DNA of 64,000 nucleotides from Euonymus europaeus (taxonomy: Eukaryota > Streptophyta > Magnoliopsida > Celastrales > Celastraceae). Positions 1-10,894 of this stretch are shown one piece after another (position 1 is the stretch's first letter; the number at the start of each line of letters is the position of its first letter). The stretch covers positions 17,189,001-17,253,000 of the forward strand of contig OY756972.1 in the NCBI GenBank assembly GCA_963580455.1, read 5' to 3'. Below the pieces are notes generated by a model. The model saw only the letters and a list, made by a program, of their open reading frames with translations. It ran no database searches and had not been told where the DNA came from. A program made the position numbers and the translations under genes.

Positions 1-1770
1 AAACTTATCTAAAATTCAGAGCATTTATCAAAACTTACCAAAACCAATCGAAAGAGTTTTCAAAATTAAGCAAAAAAATTCAGATGATTTCATAAAAATA
101 TATCAAAAAAATATAGAATTTTTGAAAATCAAACAAAAAGGAATCAAAAATTCAAAGGATTTCACAATATTCTCTAAAATTTAGAAGATTTCACAAAATT
201 TACCAAAACAAATCAGAGAAAATTTTGAAATAGCAAAAAAAAAAATATAGGATTCATAAAATACATAACAAAAACTATAAGAATTTTTGAAAATCAAACA
301 AAAAACAACCCGAAACTCTAAATCCTAAACCTCAAAACCCTAAATCCCAAAATCCTAAACAATAAACACAAATGTCTAAAATCTTCTAAACCCTAGACTC
401 TTAAACATTAAACATTAAAACTTATAACCATAAATCCTCTGAATGTTAACAATTCTAGTTTTAATTTCGAACAAAAAAATTTATAAATAATTAAGAAAAA
501 ATTACAAAAATAAGAAGAAAATCATAAAATTTTACTAACTTATATTCCTAAACTTTAAACCCTAAACCTTAAGTCCTTAACCCAAAAATCCTAAATAATA
601 AATTATAATCTCCTAAATCCCAAAACCTTATACCCTAAACTCTAAACACTAAACTCTAATATCTTAAATCTCAAAACCTTGAACTATATATCCTATTACT
701 AGAAATCCTCTAAATTTTCTATAAACAATTAAGATGATTCATCAAAATCAAACAAAAAAAAGAACAAAAAATTTAGATAATCAGAGAATTTCTCAAACTT
801 GTAAAGAATTCAGAGTATTTTACAAAACCTAGCAAAACAATTCAGAAGAGTTTTTGAAATTATGCAAAAAAATTCAGAGGATTTCTTACCCAAAATTCAG
901 ATGATTTCTTACCCAAAATTCAGAGGATTTTCGCAAAAGTCAACAAAACAGCTAGACATTGTTCTTGTATTTGGTTTTGTTTGAAATATGAACTGAGTTT
1001 TATTATGATATTATTCTCGTAAGTTGTTGGCTTTTGTTGTTAGTGACCAATATAATAAAATATTGATATTTGTATTGCATAACGTGTTGTTTATGTACAA
1101 CTGTTTTATTGTTGATTTTGATAATATAGTGATTCACAGATTCTAATGCATATGCACAGATTACTAAGTCAGGTAAATTTTGTGGATGTGAGTTCACTTG
1201 ATTTTTGGGAAAGAAATTTTTTTTGGTTAATCGACTCTGCACTTTGATTCATCAAAAGTGAAAATATTAGTTTATCTATAAAAAAATATAGATAAAATAC
1301 ATGATTTTCACCCGAATTTCTGAGATTGTATTTATATTTATTTTATTATAATAATTATTTTTTAAATAAAGAACAATCATATACTAATAAGAATAAGGAT
1401 AGATTTAAATGAGGGCAGGGTAAAATTTTCATTAATTAAAGTTAAAATTTAAAGTTGTCCTTATTGAGTTAAACTTCAAATAATTGGAGATGTATTGAGC
1501 TAAAAACTTTTCAAAAGGACTAAACGGAATATAAAGGACTTATCACCAAATAAATAAATAAAAAATGAGACATGTATTTTGAGTTATAAAAGTATTTTTA
1601 ATTTTTTTTTAAAAAAATTGATGATGTCAGCATATGTCATGCGCATGAGGATTTATTAGATTAAGGGTAGTTTTGTCCATAGTTATTTGAAAGATATATT
1701 GGAATATTCAAAAGTTAAAACTAGTTAATAGAATACACATTTTTATTAAATGACTTATCGATGAATTTTG
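1..1770. repeat. AT-rich minisatellite-like upstream region of neprosin copy A
   Basis: No gene seen. About 1-300 and 720-960 consist of degenerate iterations of a unit built around 'attcagaggatttcacaaa' followed by 'accaaaacaa'. About 300-720 is rich in CCCTAAA-like heptamers separated by AT, resembling decayed telomere-like low-complexity DNA rather than a telomere. At 866-925 a block of about 24 bp ending in 'gatttcttaccca' is present twice; copy B has it once. From 965 to 1770 the sequence is AT-rich without a reading frame of interest. Confidence 0.6.
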
Positions 1771-1870
1771 CATTTAATTAATGTTCTTTTGAGATTTATT
1801 TATATGATTACGAAGTTATCTATGCATGCATGACATATTCTACGAAGTTATCTCTGCATAAAATAAAGTT

Positions 1871-2043
1871 GCCGTTTATTGGATACTTCATCCCATATTT
1901 GTGTAGACAATAAAGTTTAATATTTGCCGTTGATCCATCTTTTTATGTGTCAGATTCAATAATATACGAGAGTCGATAGTAAAGGGTAAAATTCTTGTTG
2001 TTTATTGGATTCATCTTCCCATTGTGGGCAGGCAATAAAGTTC
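1871..2043 (+). promoter_or_regulatory. Duplicated module and TATA-rich proximal promoter of neprosin A
   Basis: Two related segments of about 50 bp, 1871-1920 and 1996-2043, share 'gtttattggat', a 'tcccat' stretch, 'tgtg' and 'caataaagtt' about 122 bp apart. Another short repeat, 'acgaagttatct', occurs near 1809 and 1838. An alternating TA tract (2112-2129) lies 65-80 bp before the ATG and probably supplies the TATA function. The same arrangement, without substitutions, precedes copy B near 13538-13800. Regulatory function is inferred from position and repetition only. Confidence 0.35.
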
Positions 2044-2193
2044 CAAATGTCTGATCAATAGGAAACTTTGAACGAATCGATCAGTTTTGTATAATGACAA
2101 TTCGCAAATACTATATATATATATATATAGACCAGCATATTGATTATCTCAAATTAATATTCCCAAATTAATTCACCGAAGTCAAAATACCTA

Positions 2194-2390
2194 ATGAAGT
2201 TGTTAATTTTTTCTTTGTTGGTATTCCTCGTCGTTGAAGAAACTACTTATGCTTTATCTCTGAACCAGAGTAAATATGAAGAAGCTATCATGGCTTTGAA
2301 AACGATGAACAAGCCCGCTCTCCTAACTATAGAGGTAACTGTATATTAAGAAAATTATACTTATTCAGTTATTGTTATCTATGTGTAAAG

Positions 2391-2436
<46 letters not shown>

Positions 2437-4034
2437 CATTTACTGTAGTTGAAGAGAATTACCTTAACACTTGATCCATATATGAAGAGTTTAGATGGAG
2501 ATCTCATTGATTGTATTGATAAAAGAAAGCAACCAGCTTTTGATCACCCTCTTTTAAAGAATCATAAAATTCAGGTAATAAAACTATTAGTAGATATATA
2601 GTTTTTTTTTTGTGATGATTTTAATAAGTATTTTTTATTTAAACTAATTGACAGAGAATGCCTAAAGAATGGATGATAATGAATAAGGAAGAGTCGAAGA
2701 GTAGGAGGACTAATTCAATATCTCAAGTTTGGCACAAAAATGGTACAAGATGTCCTAAGGGCAGTATTCCTATGCGTCGAATCACTGTAGATGATATTAT
2801 GAGATACAATTATGTAACTAAATTTGGAAACAAGAAACATTCTATCTATCATCAACTTACGAGACACTCTAACAAAATGGTACTTGCATGCAATCAATCA
2901 TTTAATTCTGTAGAGATTATTATTATTATTTTCACCTAGATAATATTAATTGTACCTTTATTTATTTATTTTGGTTGCATGATCAAAGTACGCAATAGCT
3001 ACCTACTCTGCATCAGGAAACATAAATGGTGTAGCAAAAAATGTCAAGAGCGTTAAAGGAGTGATAAATGTGTGGAATCCAAGGGTTGATGAAGGTAGCA
3101 TAAGTGTTTCCCAGATATCGGTCATATCAGGACCAAAGGACAGTTTTAATACTATTGAAACTGGATGGCAAGTCAGTATTAATTTATTTTTAATAAAATT
3201 AAGATATATCATATTTCAAGTGATAAAATATATGTTCTACAAAAATATTTTCCTTCTCTGCCACTTAGGTAAATCATCAACTCTATGGTGACACAATAAC
3301 ACGATTCTTCGTATATTGGACCGTAAGTTGGTGCATTATTATAAACATGATTTATTTCTTAAAAACTTTTACATACACATTAATCTAATTTCTTCAAAAT
3401 TACACACAGACAGATGCAGATCGGGCAACAGGATGTTACGATACTCATTGTCCTGGATTTGTACAAACAAATGGTCATACTGTAGTGGGAGGTGCATATG
3501 ACACGACATCAACTTATGAGGGAACACAATATGCTATCGAACTTGAAATTAGACTGGTAATTAATAGCTAAAAGCTAATTTGGTTGGTTTGATGCATTAA
3601 TCCACATGCAATTGTAAACCTATTCACATAATTTCGGTGGTTAACTTAATTAGGATCCAAGGGATGAAAATTGGTGGTTGACGTATAATGATAGAGACTT
3701 AGGTTATTGGCCAGCCACTCTCTTTAATCACATGCAAAGTTCAGCCAAACACGTTACTTGGGGTGGTCTGGTGACAAACGCCGAACCCCAAGGTACACCC
3801 ACTCGGACAGATATGGGGTCCGGCTACTTTGCCAGTGAGGGAAGAGACAAGGCAAGTTATGTTAACGACTTAAGAGTAGCGATCAATGATGGCAACCTTG
3901 ATCCGGTGCCTCTTAACGAGCTTCCAACGATGATGACCAATGATCAATGTTACAACATCACCAAACACCACGTTTCAGGTATCACTTACTTATTCTATGG
4001 AGGGTCAGGCCAACAGAGTCCAACATGCCACTAA
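2194..4034 (+). CDS. Neprosin-domain (glutamic peptidase family) secreted protein, copy A
   Basis: My splice model has seven exons with GT-AG introns, all in phase 0: 2194-2334, 2449-2574, 2655-2879, 2989-3171, 3269-3322, 3410-3556 and 3654-4034, giving 418 aa. The first 20 residues ([20 protein letters not shown]) form a signal peptide, so the product should be secreted. Exons 1-3 match the neprosin activation-peptide region ([17 protein letters not shown] near residue 110). Exons 4-7 carry the catalytic neprosin domain ([57 protein letters not shown]). The length is usual for plant family members. The founding Nepenthes enzyme is a prolyl endopeptidase using two glutamates; activity of this one is unproven. 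The exon 3 donor (gtactt) is the weakest splice call. The preceding 'acctaATG' is the first in-frame ATG ahead of the signal peptide. Confidence 0.88.
2393..2433. repeat. (TA)n microsatellite in intron 1 of neprosin A
   Basis: Uninterrupted TA dinucleotides inside the first intron. The matching tract in copy B (about 14060-14098) is two bases shorter. This is the only difference I see between the two genes upstream of exon 6. Confidence 0.85.
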
Positions 4035-4593
4035 TGGCGAAATTTGTTATTTACGGGGCATTTAGTTCATAATTCAACGAGTATAACGATCGAGCTTCTT
4101 CGCTGCGGGTTTCTTCTTCGTTGCGCAAGTTCTGCTACTGCGGTCCTGGTCTGAAGTATCCTTTTGCATTCCTTGGCTGTGCTTTTGATTTTGATTTTGT
4201 TATGTTTTTATCTGTCTCGATTTGGCGTGGGTTCTATCTTGGACTTAAAATTGCTCTACAGGTTGTATTCTGCCTGGTTAAGGTCGTGGCTTGGGTTATG
4301 CCTATAAGTTTGGGTTTAACGTATAAAGGGCATGAGAATGTTAATAGTAAAATATTTATATCATCATTCTTTCTTTTTGAAAATTAAACATAATATTTTC
4401 TTATATTTTTAAATTAAGTAATTTTATATTATGATTTTGTATAATATTCAAGGCGCTCGGAACTTTGTCATTATGGAATGAATGTTGGCCTATGAGGACT
4501 TACTCCCCCATTTTTATTTTTATTTAAAAAATACTTTTTTTTTACAAAATTAGCTACAAAAAAAGAAAAGAAAAAAAGAACTCATACAATCCC
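4035..4593. other. 3' flank of neprosin A, no confident gene
   Basis: Contains the presumed 3' UTR and a GC-richer patch (4080-4330) with an 88-codon frame, conserved almost unchanged in copy B (15745-16050). Its translation is hydrophobic, matches no family I recognise, and lacks a start context. I treat it as untranslated or captured sequence. The rest is AT-rich. Confidence 0.4.
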
Positions 4594-4773
4594 AGTTTGG
4601 TAGAGCATAATAGAGATTTATGCTTCTTTTCTAAACTCACAAGCTTATACGTACTTCATTTATGCTTCAATACTCACGCGAAAGGTGTACAGCTTAATAC
4701 CTCTATTAGTACTTTAAATATCCTTAGTAGTAATTTAACAGTTTATACGCTCTTATTTCAGCTCTACCAAACA
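4594..4773. mobile_element. Short MITE with TTTGGTAGAGC terminal inverted repeats (copy A)
   Basis: About 180 bp bounded by 'agtttggtagagc' at the left and its inverse 'gctctaccaaaca' at the right. There is no coding capacity. It is shared with copy B (16258-16437), so it was present before the duplication. The transposon superfamily is not determined and the TSD is unclear in the AT-rich flanks. Confidence 0.6.
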
Positions 4774-5154
4774 CAAGCCTAATATGATTGTAAACTTTTA
4801 TAAAATTTCAAATTAATTCCAAAGCACACATTCCTATTCACATTGCGCTAGTACCATAATTAGGATTTGATTGGTTGCCATATAATTCAAGGTTTGTTAA
4901 TTTACAAATTTTGGGAAACAACTAAAAAATATGCTTCTCCAAATATGCTTCTCGAACTTGATGTTTTGTTTTATTTGGGATAGTTACACTAGGAACCTTT
5001 ATATTTATTAGATAGTAAAATTATGTTAATTAAGTTTTTTCTAATAATTGGTTTATTCTATTAAAATATTTATAAAATTAATCAAATCAATTCAAATTAA
5101 TTTCTTATTGATAACCATAGTATGCCAAATACCATTATTTTATGTAATATTAAA

Positions 5155-5266
5155 ATTCACTTTATTTATTTGAATAAATTATGTTTATCATTTAATACGA
5201 AAAATGAAATATTCACTTTATTTATTTGAATAAAATATGTTTATCATTTAATATGAAAAATGAAAT
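5155..5266. repeat. Two-unit 56 bp tandem repeat
   Basis: Units 5155-5210 and 5211-5266 begin 'attcactttatttatttgaat' and differ at two or three positions. The same pair occurs in copy B (16820-16931), so it predates the duplication. The 2.5 kb insertion lies directly after it in copy A. Confidence 0.85.
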
Positions 5267-5272
5267 ATTGAC

Positions 5273-7778
5273 TGTAACGCCTCGACCCGGGAGGCGCTAC
5301 TGTTTAAACCTAATTTAATATCTATAAGATATTAAATCTCCACATTATCACAAAAGATTAAATCTTAATTTCTCCAACTAAATCCGTAAATTTCTACCGA
5401 AATTTGGCAGCATCTCCCCATATATCGGAGAATGCCCACTTGAAATACGCAGCGCATATTCAGCAATATATAAGGCCTCCGGCCATCACATCACAAGCAA
5501 TCACAATCCTAGGCAGGGCCTCCGGCCATCTACAGCATGTATCCGCAATACATAATAAATCACAATCATCATACATGTATCAACATGCAATATCACAATA
5601 AGATTCATTCCCAGGTACAGGAGTCCTATCGCAAGGCACCCTTCTATCCGTACCATCCACACACCGTCAAGGTGTTCATAAACGTAGTCACATACACAAT
5701 CCTCAACTCGTGCATAAAATATCAAACATAATAAAGAAAATTAATTCTTTATTCTAACCCATCCTAGTGTCTCCAGGTGGCACCATGTCATCCCACCTCC
5801 TACAGATCCGCAGTGCCGGTATCCGTACCAGTCTCGCCTGTGTGGAAAGGAAATATAGAAAAGGGTGAGCAATGCCTCAGTAGGGGTAATGAGGATAACA
5901 AAATATAATAGCTGAATAAAAAGATTAAGTCAATGCAGCAACATGCCAAGACTATGAGTCACCATCACAAATACTCATCAAACCGTGGTCTCGTTTCCTA
6001 CCGTGAGTCCCAATGGGACGACGCCTCGGCATCCATCCCCACACATCGATATCGGTGAACACTGTCACCATACGACTCAATAAGGAAACCATGACCAATT
6101 ACAAGACACTGGTCTTGTCCATACTGACTCGGGTTCTCTGAACCGATTCCTCGGAATCTCAGTATGTTGCCTCATATAGGAGTCATTCGGTTGCAACCAA
6201 GCCGAGGTTCCACAACCCTCCTCCCATATGACGTTCACACAACCTACGGAAGTCACGAAACCATATTCGCACTTCCATGTGGCTCTAATGCAGCAATGTC
6301 ATGCCATGAATTTAATATAGCGATAAACAAATCCTAGTTATATATCTAACTAGTCATGATGCATGAATAAGAACCAAACATGCTTGATATAAGACCAAGC
6401 AATCAACCGGGAATGCAAACTAATATTTAGGAAAATTCAAGAATAACCCTAGGTCCGTTTTTCTCTATTTGCCGTTTTTCCCTAGGGAGCAAATAGGGAA
6501 AAACACAAACATGAATAACAATGAAGATTAAAAACGCATTTTTAGATAACAAGAAATAATCGAAAGATTGGGCTAGAATTCCCCTACCTCGAATCCAAGC
6601 AATGAATAGAAAGTGTTACTACTCAACCTAAAATTTTCCGGCACGAGCGTAGGTGTTCGATGCGTCCACGAATCACCTTATGTTTTCAACAAGCCTGTAG
6701 GAGTAGTTATCGACTAGTCATCAAATTTCAATGAATTGAATTTATAATTCTTTCTCAATTTTGTATTCGAAATAGTTCTAGCCAACACTATTAGCCAAAA
6801 TGTGAAATTGTTTTTCTCATGTAAGAACCCATTCCAAATTAGCAATTTAGAATCACCTAATATATATTTTAAAACCTCGAAATAAAAGCCCCAACTCGGA
6901 TTTTTCACTCGAACCCTTTAAACCACAAACTTCCCTCTTAAAGTTACACTAGCACCCTATTAGTTCCTTCACGGAATTGTCTCATATTTGGAGAGTTTAT
7001 TATCCTCCCTTACATTATTAATATATCTGAAATTTAGCCCCAAATTCGAAATCAATCAATGGAATCAATGAAATTCATCCTTCAAACACCCTTTTCCCAA
7101 ATCTCTCACAATCCACACTACTACTTCAAACCAACAATCAAATCTACCAATTTAAGCATAAACAAGTTCTATTCAACCTATTTTATAACCAAATGTATCC
7201 AAAAATTCAGATTTGTTACATACTTTAAAATTAAATCCATAAAACCTAACTATGAAAATCTATAGAAAACCTTACCTTAACCTTGGAATCTTTGACAAAT
7301 TATTGTTGAATCTTGTTAAGCACCTAAATCTTGCCCCAAAACTCACTCTTTTCTTCTCCCCCTTTCTTCCTCTTTCCTTCTTCTTTCTTTCTCTTCTCTC
7401 TCGGCTTCTCACTGTCGTCCCTCTGTTGCTCAACGAAAACAAAAAATGGAAGCCAACACCATTTGACTTTAATTTTTTTTTTAAAATGGCCAAATGGCCT
7501 TGTAAATGTGGCCACTTTCGGTGGCCCAAAACATGGCCACCGAAAGTGGCACCAATATACATACAATATATATATAATATTATATATATATATATATGTA
7601 ATTTATTTATTTTTATTGACTTCTATTTTTTTTTCAATAGGTAATTCATCTCTAATCAATTTTTCCTTTTTTTTTCATTATTTGGTATATTTCAAACTCA
7701 AACTCCCTATTATTATTATTATTATTATTCTTATTATTATTCTTTACTTTGATATTTTTTTCGGGTCAGGGTATTACA
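5273..7778. mobile_element. LTR-like insertion (probable solo LTR), present only in copy A
   Basis: The 2506 bp segment starts TGTAACGCCTCGACCCGGG and ends CGGGTCAGGGTATTACA, that is TG...CA with inverted ends. It is flanked by a 5 bp direct repeat, ttgac (5268-5272 and 7779-7783). Copy B has a single ttgac at 16933-16937, the intact empty site. No gag or pol is present. TG...CA ends, a 5 bp TSD and the internal 'tttggcagcatctcc' motif common in plant chromovirus LTRs suggest a solo LTR of a Ty3-type element. A short non-autonomous LTR element is the alternative. It holds a pyrimidine-rich tract (7340-7430) and an AT repeat (7560-7597), with no gene. Confidence 0.85.
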
Positions 7779-8360
7779 TTGACATAAGCATCTTTTATTT
7801 TATATGTTATATAAATTGGTGTGTATAATTTGACTTACACAAGAAAGATAAATTCGTAAGTTCCTATCGAATATAAGTAAATGATTACAGCTAAGATGGA
7901 ATTGGGCGAACCATCAACATGGTTGTGGTATAGTATTTCAGTGTACCTATCTTAGTTACGTAAAATGGTATAACTTTAACTTACTATATTAGTACACTTG
8001 GAGTGTATTAATCGGGACTACGTGTGAGTCAATTTTTCAAGTATGACTATATGAAATTAAAATTGTACACTCACATTGACATTATGGAATTGTTCATCAT
8101 CTTAATTTATTAAAATTATTGGTACACATGCATTTAATGTATGAGAATTTGATTTATTAAAGATTGAAGTCTTTTAGAACAAGCCAATATACACTAAATG
8201 AATTGGGTTACCTTACTAAGTGTACATAGGATGGAAAATAATTTGTTAATAAAATTCACATTCAATCATGGATTGATGATACCCTATTGAGAATGTTTAT
8301 ATGATTTGAGATTGTGTTAAAACCATCTAGGTGAATTTTAATTAATCTGACACATACAAA

Positions 8361-10456
8361 AAGTTGTTTAATTACTCCCAAGTATATGAATGCTTCTAGG
8401 ATTGACATCATTAAATCTTAAACTGGATATCAGATAAAATACTTCCTTATGACCTATTTAAGTTGCCCTCTTTCCAATGCTAGGAAAAGAATATGCCTTT
8501 TTGATAAATTAATTGAGAAATTCAAAAATCAATTGTTCAATTGGAGTACCACAATGCTCTCTACAGACGGAAGACTCATTCTCATAAAACATGTTCTAAA
8601 TTCTTTCTCAAGCTTTCTATTTTTTGTCCTTGATCCTCCAAGAAAAGTAATACATCAATTAAATACATTGTATGCTGATTTTTTTTTGGGCAGCTATGAG
8701 TTTTGAAAAAGATTGCACTGGATTTCATGGGATAAAATCAGTAGACCATTTAATGAAGGAGGATTACGCATTAGGAGTTTCTCTGAAATGATTCAAGCTT
8801 TAGATTGTAGGCTGTGGTGGAAGTTTAGAACCTCAAAATCAATGTGGTACTCTTTCATGAACCAAAAATATTTGCAGTAAATTACATCCCTCAATTGCCC
8901 CTACAAATGGATCTTCCTCTTGGAAAAGACTATGTAGAGTTAGATCTTTAATGCAAAATAATGTGTCTTACCTTTTAGGGAATGGCAATATTAACATTTG
9001 GACAGATGATTTTCAGTTAACCCTTCTTGGCCAATTCATATTACGGATTACTATTTTAACCATGCTTGGAACTTAAATTTCATGAGAACTCTATTGCCTG
9101 AAGAGGTGATTCAGAAAATTATTAAAGAAAATGTGATTCTAACGAATAATGCTAATAAAATGATTTGGAATCTGGATGTCAATCGTGATTTCACTGTTAA
9201 ATCAGTTTGGAAGGTTTCTAGAAAGAGCTTGATTTACATACCTATTTTTGATTATATATGGCATCCCTCCATACCAACAAAAGTTTCTATTTTCATGTGG
9301 AAAGTTCTGCATAATAAGCTCCCTCATGATGATAACCTGAAAAGAAAGGGAATAAATTTAGCCTCAAAATGCCATTGTTGTAGTATTTCAAATGTTGAAT
9401 CTGCCACTCATATTTTTGTTCAAAGTTCTTTTGCTTGTCAGGTTTGAAAATTTTTTGCTAACATTTTTGGGTTGAACTATAGACATGACATTTTAAATGT
9501 TTTGCTTGCCGAGTGGTGGAGAATTGGTAGGAAACAGTCTGTTTTGGGAGCTTTTTCTATGTTGATTCCTGCAACAATTTGCTAGAACTTATGGAAGGCA
9601 AGGAACAAATGCAGGTACGAAAATAAAGCAATATTTGCTGATGTCATTATACTTATAACTATGGATCAAATTAGATTATGCTTACCAAGTCACTCAAAAA
9701 AGTAAAAGATTCAGCTAAATGATCCTTTTTTGTATACTTTATTCAATATTCCTTCTTAGCAAAAAAAAAAGTTGCAGGCCAGTAATCCTCCATTGGATTC
9801 CCCCTCCCCGAAATATAGTTAAAATCAATTGTGATGGGAGTTCTTTAGGAAACCCAGGGCATGCAGGTGGTGGAGGAATTATAAGAGATCACTTAGGTAA
9901 TTTTAGAGGTGGATTCTCAAAGGCCAAAATGCCATTTCTTTTGCGGAATTGAAAGCCATTTATGATGGCATCATGTTGGCTATATCCTTGGGTTATAATT
10001 ATATGCTTATTGAGTCTGATTCCTTAGTGGTCATTAATATTCTTTCTTCTGCTACAAAATGTCCTTGAAGTTTGTTCTATTTGAAACAAACAATTTACAT
10101 CATCATTAAGAATTGTCAGGTGCATTTTCAACATGCTTTCGTGAGATTAACGTGGTTACTGAATGTATGGCTACAAAAGCCTCCAATAGTAGAATTTCAA
10201 AAAAAAATTCAGATTAAGTGATTTTCCTCGAAAAGCAAAAGGGCTCCTGAAAATGGATCAGATGGGAGTTCTTGTCCCGAGAATGAAATCTTAGCTTGTA
10301 TCTTTAGATCTTATTGCTTTGTTTTGTTTCCTTTAAATCTTATTGGTGTTTTTTCTCATTTTTATGAGTTAGGTTTTCAAGCCCCCTGTTGTGAACCCCA
10401 AGAGGGGGGTTTTTCTTCTCCACTTATGATATACAATAAATCTTTGTAAAAAAAAC
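8361..10456 (+). mobile_element. 5'-truncated LINE (non-LTR retrotransposon), decayed
   Basis: Only the 3' part of ORF2 remains, in several frames with stops. 8449-8870 is the C-terminal reverse-transcriptase region (ARKRICLFDKLIEKF, WSTTMLSTDGRLILIKHVLNS). 9082-9447 is the zinc-binding RT-associated domain (IWHPSIPTKVSIFMWKVLHNKLP, then CHCC). 9790-10200 is an RNase H domain (KINCDGSSLGNPG, then ESDSLVVI). It ends in 'tttgtaaaaaaaacta', a short A tail. The 5' join falls exactly at the right limit of duplicated copy A, so this insertion, or a rearrangement at it, may have set that limit. No TSD was found. It is not mobile in this state. Confidence 0.85.
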
Positions 10457-10493
10457 TAAGAGACAAATGTTGAGAAACAAAATAATTTATAGT

Positions 10494-10841
10494 GCAATTC
10501 TCTTATGTGCACTTAATCTTTTGGGGCGAAATACATTTTTCAAATTTTTCAAAAAATTTGAAAATTTTATTTTGTATTTGATCGGTTATACAAATCAAAT
10601 AATATATTTTTTGTTCGAAACAAAAAAACAAATTCAACATGAAAAGTGCATGATAATTCTAGATTGTTGGATATAAAACACAAAACATTTCATCCACTTT
10701 TCATATTCATTTGATTTTTGTTTCGACCAAAAAACAAGTTATTAGATTCTTATAATCGATCGATCACAAAAATAAAATTTTCAAATTTTTTGAATAAATG
10801 CCTTGCACCCCAGAAGATTAAGTGCACATAAGAAAATTGAT
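10494..10841. mobile_element. Foldback MITE with ~150 bp inverted arms
   Basis: The left arm starts gcaattctcttatgtgcactt; the right arm ends aagtgcacataagaaaattga. The two halves pair over about 150 bp, including the 'ttggggcgaaatac' and 'atttgaaaattttattt' blocks, around a centre near 10650-10690. There is no coding capacity. A diverged relative lies at 47072-47408 with the same 'gcatgataatt...gattgtt.gatataaaa.acaaa.cat' core. The TSD is ambiguous. Confidence 0.8.
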
Positions 10842-10894
10842 ATATATATAAACCCAGAATTCTTTGAATTTTTCCTCTGTGGATTATTAAAAAT

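Larger units (their letters stand above)
1..8360. repeat. Segmental duplication, copy A (left end outside the window)
   Basis: Aligns base for base with 11694-17514 with only scattered substitutions and small indels, once the 5273-7778 insertion is removed. Without the insertion it is about 5.85 kb, against about 5.82 kb for copy B. Similarity is still present at base 1, so the left breakpoint is not visible. It ends near 8355-8360, where copy A runs into LINE sequence and copy B into unrelated sequence. The unit holds a neprosin-type gene, its upstream region, a MITE and a 56 bp tandem repeat. Confidence 0.95.

Noticed and set aside
300..720. CCCTAAA-like runs resembling a telomere (also 12000-12380)
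   Set aside because: Heptamers are irregular and separated by AT-rich spacers, occur in both duplicates and in the inverted block, and are surrounded by ordinary sequence. Read as low-complexity repeat.
2715..2897. Antisense frames over neprosin exons, also 14380-14562, 3003-3212 and 14668-14877
   Set aside because: Shadows of exons on the opposite strand with no domain.
4121..4384. 88-codon frame after neprosin A, conserved in copy B
   Set aside because: Conservation follows from the recent duplication. No recognised domain, and it lies in the presumed 3' flank, so not called as a gene.
7331..7828. 165-codon frame inside the LTR-like insertion
   Set aside because: Compositional: pyrimidine-rich then AT-rich runs giving F/L/S and I/Y strings; it crosses the element end.
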